Source of the DNA: an uncultured Gemmataceae bacterium
GTDB lineage: Bacteria > Planctomycetota > Planctomycetia > Gemmatales > Gemmataceae
Assembly (NCBI GenBank): GCA_937922175.1
Contig: CAKZUU010000286.1
Coordinates: 1-6,020 of the forward strand
Length of the DNA stretch: 6,020 nt
Direction: 5' to 3'
In this document: piece by piece, positions 1-4,964 of the stretch
Layout of the letters: each line of letters starts with the position of its first letter
Position numbering within the stretch: position 1 is the stretch's first letter
Made by a program: the position numbers and the translations under genes
Notes under the pieces: model-generated
The model's database searches: none
What the model was told of the DNA's origin: nothing
What the model saw: only the letters and a program-made list of their open reading frames with translations

Positions 1-3000
1 CCGTCAGCTCGAGGAACACGAGCGAGAACTCGAGGCGGATCGCGTCTTGTGGTATCAACGTCGGGAACAGATCGAGCAAGAGTGCCGGGACCAGGCCCGA
101 CGACTTGCAGAGGACGGGAGCAAACATGTCGAACTCGTCGAGTCGCTCAAGCAAAAACTCGCTGAGGTCGAAACGCAACGGCTCGAGCTGCAACAGCAAC
201 AACAACGGATCGACGCCGATGGACATCGGCTGCAAGATCTTCGCAGACGACTAGAGGATCGGGAGCGCGATGTCGAGATCCAATTTCGCGAGCTGTCCAC
301 TCGCCTCCAAGCCTTTGAGCCTCGGTGGCGCGATCTGGAAACGCGCGAGGCCGAACTGAAGCGGCGAGAAGAGAATTTGAAAAAACTCGCGGAGGACTGG
401 CTGCGCGAGAAACAGGCCGTTGAGGCTCGACTGAAAGAACGACAAGAATCGATGGATGCTCGCGAGTCGGCCTTGCGGGAGCGAGAATCACGCTGCGTGT
501 CGGCCGAGCAACTACAGGCTCAGTATCATGCTGACCTCGAACGACTCGATCGACGTGGAGCGGCTCTCGATCAACGGGAGCAAGAGTTGGCCAAACAAGC
601 GGCCGAAATTGAACATCGTTACGAGCAACTGCAGCGTGATGCTCGAGAAATGGAGGAACAAGCCCGGCTGCTCGACGGAGGGCAAGCGCGACTTCACGAA
701 GAGGCACAACGGTTGGCACGGCAGAAGGCCGAACAGGAGACTCAAGCCGCCCAGTTGGCGGAGCGACTCGCGACGCTCGAAGGCCAGCAGGCGATGCTCG
801 CGACCTTGCGGACCCGATTGGAGCGAATGCGTGAGGAGTTGCGGCAGCAGGCACAGCAGGTGGCGGCCGAACGCGCCAAGCAAGAGGATCTCGCGGCCCA
901 GATCCAACAGCGCTTGGACGAGGCCAATCGTATTCGCTCCGAATTGGAGAACGAGAGCAAGACTCGCGAGCAAGAAAAGGCATTGTTCGATCAACGCAGT
1001 GCCGCGCTTCATGCCGCTGTGTTGCAGATGCGGGCCTTGCAACAAAAGTTGGAAAACGACGATGCTCAACTCCAAGAGCGATCGCAACAACTCGATCAGC
1101 AGGCGGCCGAACAGGCCGAGCAAGCCGCCCTCCTGAAGGCCAAAGCGCAACAACTTCTGGAATTGCAGACACGACTCGAGAACGATCGACAGTCGCTGCG
1201 GGAGCGGGAAGCGAACCTCTTACAGGCAGAAGAGGCGCGTAAAGCGCTGCAAGAACAATTGCTTCGTCGGAGCGAGGAATTGACGACCCGTGGTCGAGAA
1301 CTGGACGACCGGGCCGAAGGTATTGTCCGAAAAGAAGCGGAGTTGGCCCGACGTCGTGAGGAAATCGAGACCGAGCGACAGCGCGATCTGGCCCATTTGG
1401 AAGCCCTCCGTCAGGACATCGATGCCCGGTCTGCCGAAATTCAGCGCCTGAATGCGGCGCTGAGCCAACGCGAGGAGGTCTTGCGCAAGCAACTGGATCG
1501 GTTGAAAGAATCGGGCCGGAACCTCGCTGCCGAGCGCAAGGCTCTTTTCGAGGCGCGGCGACAATGGGATCGCGAACGCTTGGAGGCTGCCGAACAACTC
1601 AATCAACTGCGCGAGCAGATTGATCATTTCCGTGGCGAGACGCTCCGGGAGGCCCAGGAACTGGTTCGACAGATGCCCGATTTGGAGTTGCACACCCAAG
1701 CCGCTCTCGAGAGGCTGACCCATTCACGGGAGCAACTTCGCGGCCATCTGCAGGAATTGCATGCCTACTCCCGACAGGCGCAAGAAGATTTGCAAGAACT
1801 TCGCAACCAGGTCCAGGCCGAGGCGGACCGCCTCCGTCAGCAGGAACTGGCCTTGCAACGGGCACGATCCGAACACCGTCTTGCTGTCACCGCTTTTCGC
1901 CAGCAGTTGATCGACTGGCAAGGCCGTGTCGCTGAAATGAAACAGTTCTTCTCCCACAATGAAACCCGCCTGGAGCAGAAGCAAGCGGCCATCGAAGCCG
2001 CCGCCCGCGAGATTGACGAGACGAGCAAACAACTCAGCAAACAAGCGGAAACTCTTCAACAGCAGCGTCGCGAGGTGGCAGAACAAAAAAGCGAGGTCGA
2101 AACTCACCTGCACGAGATGCAAGAATGGTATCGCCGTAAGCTGCGCGAACTCACGAACGGAAGATCGCGATCAGCCGGTGATGGGACCATCCTCGAGCTT
2201 CCCACGGCGAACAACGTCAACGACCCTGTCGGATCGTCAACAGCATCCCGCGACATTCTGGCGCTCACCGGCGACGTGGACCCAGCCGATCGTAAACTTG
2301 GCGAACTCCTCCTCCGTTTGGGACTGGCGGATGAGGCGCTCCTGGTGCCCCTGTGGAACGAAGCTCGGCGGCAGCGCCGGTCCTTGCGCCAAGTTCTCCT
2401 CAGTAGTGGCACGATCACGCTCTACCAGATGGCTCTGATCGAGGCGAGCAATCTCGATGGTTTGGTGCTCGGCCGATTCCGAGTTGTCGATCGGCTTCAA
2501 GTCACACCCCGCGAAACAATTTACCGTGTCTTCGACCCGAAGCGCTCGCAGATGGCTCTGCTGCGACATTTGAGTGAGGAGGAGATGCACGACGCGGTTC
2601 ACCCTGATGAATATCGGCAACGATTTGCGGCCGCGACCTCGGTCTCGCATCCGAACCTGGTGGCAACCTGGGAGGTAGCTGATCTTCAAGGACGCCCTGC
2701 TGTCTTGCAAGAGTGGGTCACGGGATTGCCGAGTAGTGATTGGCCCGCGTTTGCGGCCGCCCCGGGGGTCTGGTATCGATTGTTGGGTCAGGCGGCTCTG
2801 GGGATGCAAGCCGCACATCAGGCAGGGCTGACCCACGGTCGGTTCACTTCGGGCGCTGTGACGCTCCATTCTGACGGCACGTTGAAATTGGCCGGATTCG
2901 GTGAACCCGCTTGGCTTCACGGAATCTCGGAACCTGCCAACCCGGTCGCCGCTGACCTGGCGGCGTTGGGGCAAGTCGCGATGGAATGGGCCATTCTTAC

Positions 3001-3283
3001 CCCGCCCGTCAAACGGGCCAAGCCCCGCCTGCTGCCCGAGCCTTTGCTCGAAATCATCCGCCGGATGGGAGCGTCGGCCGTCGTCGGATTCGATGCGCAA
3101 GGGCAGCCCGAGTACGCACCTCCCTACCCAGAGAACGAGCGCTATCCGTCCGTGGCGGCGATGCTGGAAGATTTGGATCAGGCGGGCACCGAGCTACCTG
3201 CGAATACCGAAGCGTGGGAACGGTTGACCAAATACGCTGGCGAAAACGCCACGGATGCGATTCCCCAACGTCGGACGGCGTAA
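1..3283 (+). CDS. Giant coiled-coil protein with C-terminal pseudokinase domain (5'-partial)
   Basis: The reading frame is open to the left edge (first whole codon at 2) and ends with TAA at 3281-3283. The TTG at 47 is not a credible start, because the codons before it (RQLEEHERELEADRV) already belong to the same coiled coil. From 2 to about 2160 the protein is almost pure Glu/Gln/Arg/Leu/Ala heptad-like sequence with hardly any Pro or Gly, so a long rod is expected. A polar linker (about 2160-2290) follows, then a small helical module (2297-2458) and a kinase-like fold (2459 to about 3230) ending in the usual C-lobe motif 'RYPSVAAMLEDL'. The kinase signatures are degenerate: no glycine loop, no VALK lysine, HRD read as HGR (2834-2842), DFG read as GFG (2894-2902). 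No signal peptide or membrane segment is visible in this part. A scaffold or signalling-platform role is inference. Automatic annotation may call it SMC-like or kinase, but neither activity is supported by what is visible. Confidence 0.9.
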   Translation, partial: RQLEEHERELEADRVLWYQRREQIEQECRDQARRLAEDGSKHVELVESLKQKLAEVETQRLELQQQQQRIDADGHRLQDLRRRLEDRERDVEIQFRELSTRLQAFEPRWRDLETREAELKRREENLKKLAEDWLREKQAVEARLKERQESMDARESALRERESRCVSAEQLQAQYHADLERLDRRGAALDQREQELAKQAAEIEHRYEQLQRDAREMEEQARLLDGGQARLHEEAQRLARQKAEQETQAAQLAERLATLEGQQAMLATLRTRLERMREELRQQAQQVAAERAKQEDLAAQIQQRLDEANRIRSELENESKTREQEKALFDQRSAALHAAVLQMRALQQKLENDDAQLQERSQQLDQQAAEQAEQAALLKAKAQQLLELQTRLENDRQSLREREANLLQAEEARKALQEQLLRRSEELTTRGRELDDRAEGIVRKEAELARRREEIETERQRDLAHLEALRQDIDARSAEIQRLNAALSQREEVLRKQLDRLKESGRNLAAERKALFEARRQWDRERLEAAEQLNQLREQIDHFRGETLREAQELVRQMPDLELHTQAALERLTHSREQLRGHLQELHAYSRQAQEDLQELRNQVQAEADRLRQQELALQRARSEHRLAVTAFRQQLIDWQGRVAEMKQFFSHNETRLEQKQAAIEAAAREIDETSKQLSKQAETLQQQRREVAEQKSEVETHLHEMQEWYRRKLRELTNGRSRSAGDGTILELPTANNVNDPVGSSTASRDILALTGDVDPADRKLGELLLRLGLADEALLVPLWNEARRQRRSLRQVLLSSGTITLYQMALIEASNLDGLVLGRFRVVDRLQVTPRETIYRVFDPKRSQMALLRHLSEEEMHDAVHPDEYRQRFAAATSVSHPNLVATWEVADLQGRPAVLQEWVTGLPSSDWPAFAAAPGVWYRLLGQAALGMQAAHQAGLTHGRFTSGAVTLHSDGTLKLAGFGEPAWLHGISEPANPVAADLAALGQVAMEWAILTPPVKRAKPRLLPEPLLEIIRRMGASAVVGFDAQGQPEYAPPYPENERYPSVAAMLEDLDQAGTELPANTEAWERLTKYAGENATDAIPQRRTA
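2..2160 (+). other. Continuous coiled-coil rod region
   Basis: About 720 codons encode a near-continuous amphipathic helix rich in Gln, Glu, Arg, Ala and Leu, with repeated turns such as LEXRE, LDQRxxEL and QxAEIExR. Prolines are nearly absent; an exception is the patch 'VRQMPDLELH' near 1666-1692, a possible hinge. At the standard rise of a coiled coil this would be a rod on the order of 100 nm. There are no Walker motifs or hinge domain, so an SMC or Rad50 ATPase is not supported within the window. The missing N-terminus could still carry another domain. Confidence 0.85.
2297..2458 (+). other. Small helical module preceding the kinase-like fold
   Basis: The segment starts 'LGELLLRLGLADEALLVPLW' and continues through 'LRQVLLSSGTITLYQMALIE'. 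The pattern LGELL-(x)-GLxxEALL...L...L...GxITxYQ resembles the short helical region found just before the kinase domain in many planctomycete Ser/Thr kinases ('G.LT.YQ...L..G...GLVLG.Y'), and more loosely the N-terminal domain of type II secretion/pilus ATPases (GspE/MshE type). The resemblance is by eye. The function of this segment is not known to me; a connector or small-ligand-binding module is possible. Confidence 0.5.
2459..3230 (+). other. Pseudokinase domain (Ser/Thr kinase fold, catalytic residues lost)
   Basis: The fold is recognisable from 'GLVLGRFRVVDRL' (strand beta1), 'IYRVFDPK' (beta2), 'SHPNLVATWEV' (beta4 lead-in), the hinge-like 'AVLQEWVTG', 'GLTHGRFTSGAVTLHSDGTL' (catalytic-loop position) and 'KLAGFGEPAW' (activation-segment position), ending in 'RYPSVAAMLEDL'. 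Against an active planctomycete kinase, the glycine loop is QVTPRE. The ATP-anchoring Lys is Leu or Arg (MALLR, 2552-2566). The catalytic Asp of HRD is Arg (2840-2842), the following Lys is Thr and the Asn is Ala. The Mg-binding Asp of DFG is Gly (2894-2896). With every key residue replaced, phosphotransfer is very unlikely; the domain may bind partners or act as a scaffold (inference). Confidence 0.8.
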
Positions 3284-3333
3284 TGGTGCGCCCTCGGCCG
3301 ATCGAATTCGCCCCCACCTCCCGTGGCCGGCAA
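3284..3333. other. Convergent intergenic gap, no clear terminator
   Basis: Only 50 bp separate the stop of the coiled-coil gene (plus strand) from the stop of the thuA-like gene (minus strand). The only pairings I see are weak: CGGCC at 3295-3299 with GGCCG at 3325-3329 around a 25-nt loop, and CCAC 3314-3317 with GTGG 3323-3326. Neither is followed by a T-run on either strand, so I do not call an intrinsic terminator. Read-through between the two genes, or factor-dependent termination, is possible. Confidence 0.6.
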
Positions 3334-4242
3334 TTAACGTCCTTTCGGGTCGAGGTTTTCTTTCAGATCCTTGGGACTCACCGACGAGACGACGCCGTCG
3401 CGGGGTACGTCAATTTTGCTGATCCACAGCAGTGCGTTCAGGACGACTTTGCGAAAATTCGGATCACCCCAATTCGCGTGGAAATGGCCCCCGGTAAACC
3501 CGACACCTCGTCCGCCGTCGGCGCGCTCGACGGCCCACATGACTGCCTCAGCCCGTCCTTTGGCCTCTTGGATATGTCGATAAGGCCCGCGAGGGTAAAC
3601 GTAAGGACCATCACGCACCGCATCACTGGGCTTTGCAGTCAAGATCGGCACCACGCCTGCCATCCCTTCGCGCCAACGCATATTGAAATACCACTCGTCA
3701 CGAATGGCGAACGGCTCGACGCCGCGGCAGATCGGATGATCGGAAAACTGCTCAAACTTCGGCACCCAAATCGGATTCACCGAATATTGATGTTCGTAGT
3801 AACCGCCGATCCATTCCTTGAATTCCGCGCCACCGCGGTCCTTCGGCACTTCGACGGCGAAGTGCGCGCACATCAGCCCGACGCCTTGCTTCATCAATTC
3901 GCCAATGAAAGACAAGCGGTTCTTTTGGATGAAGGGATGTCCCCCGCCCCCATCGCAGTAAAGAAAGATTGCATGCACCCCATCGAAGACAGCCTCATCT
4001 CTGGGCCAACCATTCAATTGCAAAACCGTTGTCAGGCCGGAGATTCCCGCTCGATCGAGACATTTTTTCAACAACGTCGTCCCGGCATTAAATTCGTGAT
4101 CGCCCGGCCCATGACTGGGTGTTCCGGCAATCATCAACACTTTGCGAGATTCACCCTCGCGTGCCGAGATCGATCCCAAAGCCGCCGCCGTTCCGACAGC
4201 CGTGGCGAGAAAATCGCGCCGTGACCAGTGTCTTGTGTTCAT
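3334..4242 (-). CDS. Tat-exported ThuA-like domain protein
   Basis: The protein has 302 residues, starting at ATG 4242-4240 and ending in TAA at 3336-3334. This start is preferred over an in-frame upstream one at 4362 because it has a GGAGG site 7 nt before it and puts a clean twin-arginine leader at the N-terminus: SRRDFLA at residues 7-13, then a hydrophobic stretch TAVGTAAALGS, with cleavage likely near residue 26. The mature part begins 'KVLMIAGTPSHGPGDHEF' and follows the ThuA (trehalose-utilisation-like, class I glutamine-amidotransferase-like) fold. Visible family features are CDGGGGHPF (96-104), the turn GVGLMCAHFAVE (120-131), RDEWYFNM (181-188, the ThuA 'DE-Y' motif) and FTGGHFHANWGDPNFR (249-264). 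ThuA proteins act in sugar or glycoside metabolism, but exported planctomycete members have no settled reaction. No sugar-enzyme genes are adjacent, so the substrate is unknown. An enzymatic role in the periplasm is inference. Confidence 0.88.
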   Translation of the reverse strand: MNTRHWSRRDFLATAVGTAAALGSISAREGESRKVLMIAGTPSHGPGDHEFNAGTTLLKKCLDRAGISGLTTVLQLNGWPRDEAVFDGVHAIFLYCDGGGGHPFIQKNRLSFIGELMKQGVGLMCAHFAVEVPKDRGGAEFKEWIGGYYEHQYSVNPIWVPKFEQFSDHPICRGVEPFAIRDEWYFNMRWREGMAGVVPILTAKPSDAVRDGPYVYPRGPYRHIQEAKGRAEAVMWAVERADGGRGVGFTGGHFHANWGDPNFRKVVLNALLWISKIDVPRDGVVSSVSPKDLKENLDPKGR

Positions 4243-4249
4243 CGGAAGT

Positions 4250-4254
4250 CCTCC
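4250..4254 (-). promoter_or_regulatory. Shine-Dalgarno of the thuA-like gene
   Basis: On the minus strand the sequence reads GGAGG, then ACTTCCG, then ATG. This near-perfect ribosome-binding site at 7-nt spacing decides the start at 4242 in favour of the Tat leader rather than the longer reading from 4362. Confidence 0.8.
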
Positions 4255-4267
4255 AGGGGATGAAGTC

Positions 4268-4273
4268 ATTATC
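4268..4273 (-). promoter_or_regulatory. Possible -10 box for the thuA-like gene
   Basis: The minus strand reads GATAAT, five of six matches to the sigma-70 -10 consensus, about 25 nt before the start codon. It would give a leader of under 20 nt that still contains the GGAGG site. No convincing -35 hexamer sits at normal spacing (the 17-nt position reads CAGCCG), so this is a weak call. Confidence 0.25.
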
Positions 4274-4327
4274 AGGAGTGCCGACCCGTCCGGCTGACGA
4301 TTTTGCTGGTTCGCGATGATTGCGGTT

Positions 4328-4354
4328 GGAATCTTCTCGAATTGGCGAAGTTCC
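4328..4354. repeat. Imperfect inverted repeat between divergent genes
   Basis: GGAA (4328-4331) and CTTC (4333-4336), separated by a single bulged T, can pair with GAAG (4347-4350) and TTCC (4351-4354) around a 10-nt centre: eight base pairs with one bulge. It lies between the two divergent start regions, 15 bp upstream of the proposed dtd -35 box, where an operator could sit. It has no T-run, so it is not a terminator. It may also be chance. Confidence 0.3.
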
Positions 4355-4368
4355 GTCACCATCCGGCC

Positions 4369-4397
4369 TTAACATGTCGTGGTGAAACTGCTAATCT
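4369..4397 (+). promoter_or_regulatory. Candidate sigma-70 type promoter for dtd
   Basis: TTAACA at 4369-4374 matches the -35 consensus TTGACA at five of six positions. After a 17-nt spacer comes TAATCT at 4392-4397, preceded by TGC, an extended -10 arrangement (TGn). The -10 itself matches only three of six consensus positions, but these are the first, second and sixth, the best conserved ones. Transcription would begin near 4404, about 32 nt before the dtd ATG. Planctomycete promoters are not well characterised, so consensus matching is only suggestive. Confidence 0.4.
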
Positions 4398-4435
4398 GAC
4401 CCGGATTCGGAGCGTGGCCGTCGACGGGGAAACGC

Positions 4436-4882
4436 ATGCGGGCCGTGGTTCAACGTGTCAGTCAGGCCCTGGTGCGGGTTGCGGGCCAGATCGTCGGCCA
4501 GATCGACACTGGGTTGCTGGTTTTGCTGGGAGTGGCTGTCGATGACACTGTGGCCGACAGTCAATGGTTGGCCGAAAAAATCGCAGGGCTACGTGTCTTC
4601 CGCGACGGCGAGGGCAAGATGAATCGAAGCGTGATCGACGTGGGAGGGTCAATCCTGGTTGTCAGCCAATTCACGCTTCATGCCGATTGCTCGAGAGGTA
4701 AGAGGCCCAGTTTCATCCATGCGGCGCGACCGGAAACCGCCGTTCCCCTGTACGAAGCGTTTGTGCAGGAGCTTCGGGCTTTGGGAGTGCCAGTGCAAAC
4801 GGGATGTTTCGGTGCCGATATGGACGTGGAACTGACGAACCAAGGCCCCGTCACGCTGATCGTCGACTCGAAAAGGATTTGA
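4436..4882 (+). CDS. dtd: D-aminoacyl-tRNA deacylase (DTD)
   Basis: The protein has 148 residues, the usual length for bacterial DTD (about 145). It hydrolyses the ester bond of D-aminoacyl-tRNAs (classically D-Tyr-tRNA-Tyr, also mischarged Gly-tRNA-Ala) in the cytoplasm, keeping D-amino acids out of proteins. The whole chain follows the family: MRAVVQRVSQA at the start, GLLVLLGV (26-33), GKMN (60-63), the signature SQFTLHAD (77-84), RPSF (90-93), TGCFGADM (122-129) and NQGPVT (135-140). Gly137-Pro138 correspond to the cross-subunit Gly-cisPro motif that rejects L-amino acids, and Arg7 is present as in canonical DTD. The enzyme works as a homodimer. The start has a modest GGGGA at 4426-4430. 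The amino-acid transporter gene begins 82 bp downstream on the same strand, so co-transcription is possible. No truncation or missing motif is seen. Confidence 0.97.
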   Translation: MRAVVQRVSQALVRVAGQIVGQIDTGLLVLLGVAVDDTVADSQWLAEKIAGLRVFRDGEGKMNRSVIDVGGSILVVSQFTLHADCSRGKRPSFIHAARPETAVPLYEAFVQELRALGVPVQTGCFGADMDVELTNQGPVTLIVDSKRI

Positions 4883-4922
4883 CCGGCAGCAGGGGGATTG
4901 TTCGTCTCGCGGCAGAGTCCGT

Positions 4923-4940
4923 TCGTCGATTCGTTGACGA
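4923..4940 (+). other. Small hairpin in the dtd-transporter gap
   Basis: TCGTCGA (4923-4929) can pair with TTGACGA (4934-4940), seven pairs including one G-U, around a TTCG tetraloop (4930-4933). No T-tract follows, so it is not a standard intrinsic terminator. It ends 24 nt before the transporter ATG and could affect mRNA stability or translation start. It could equally be chance. Confidence 0.3.
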
Positions 4941-4964
4941 CTCGTTATCGGTGTGAGAGCAACG

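Noticed and set aside
47..49. TTG as the start of the coiled-coil protein
   Set aside because: The same frame continues to the left edge with coiled-coil sequence, so the true start lies outside the window.
147..1172. Long open frame (341 codons) on the minus strand opposite the coiled-coil gene
   Set aside because: It is Pro/Arg/Ala-rich with no family likeness. The skewed codon content of the Glu/Gln/Arg-rich coil leaves several opposite and shifted frames open, as also at 512-1153 and 1220-1723.
1..2160. SMC, Rad50 or other chromosome-partition ATPase
   Set aside because: Only the coil resembles these. There is no Walker A, signature motif or hinge domain in the window, and the C-terminus is a kinase-like fold rather than an ATPase head.
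2..2160. DNA tandem repeats in the coiled-coil region
   Set aside because: Short recurring strings such as CTCGA and CAACAA reflect repeated Leu-Glu/Arg and Gln codons. I see no regular period at the DNA level.
2986..4224. Plus-strand open frame of 412 codons
   Set aside because: It overlaps the end of the coiled-coil gene and runs antisense through the clearly coding ThuA-like gene. Its translation has no recognisable domain and many scattered Arg, His and Pro residues.
4243..4362. Longer N-terminus for the ThuA-like protein from 4362
   Set aside because: The extra 40 residues are unlike any leader, would bury the Tat signal, and overlap the likely promoter and the GGAGG site for the start at 4242.
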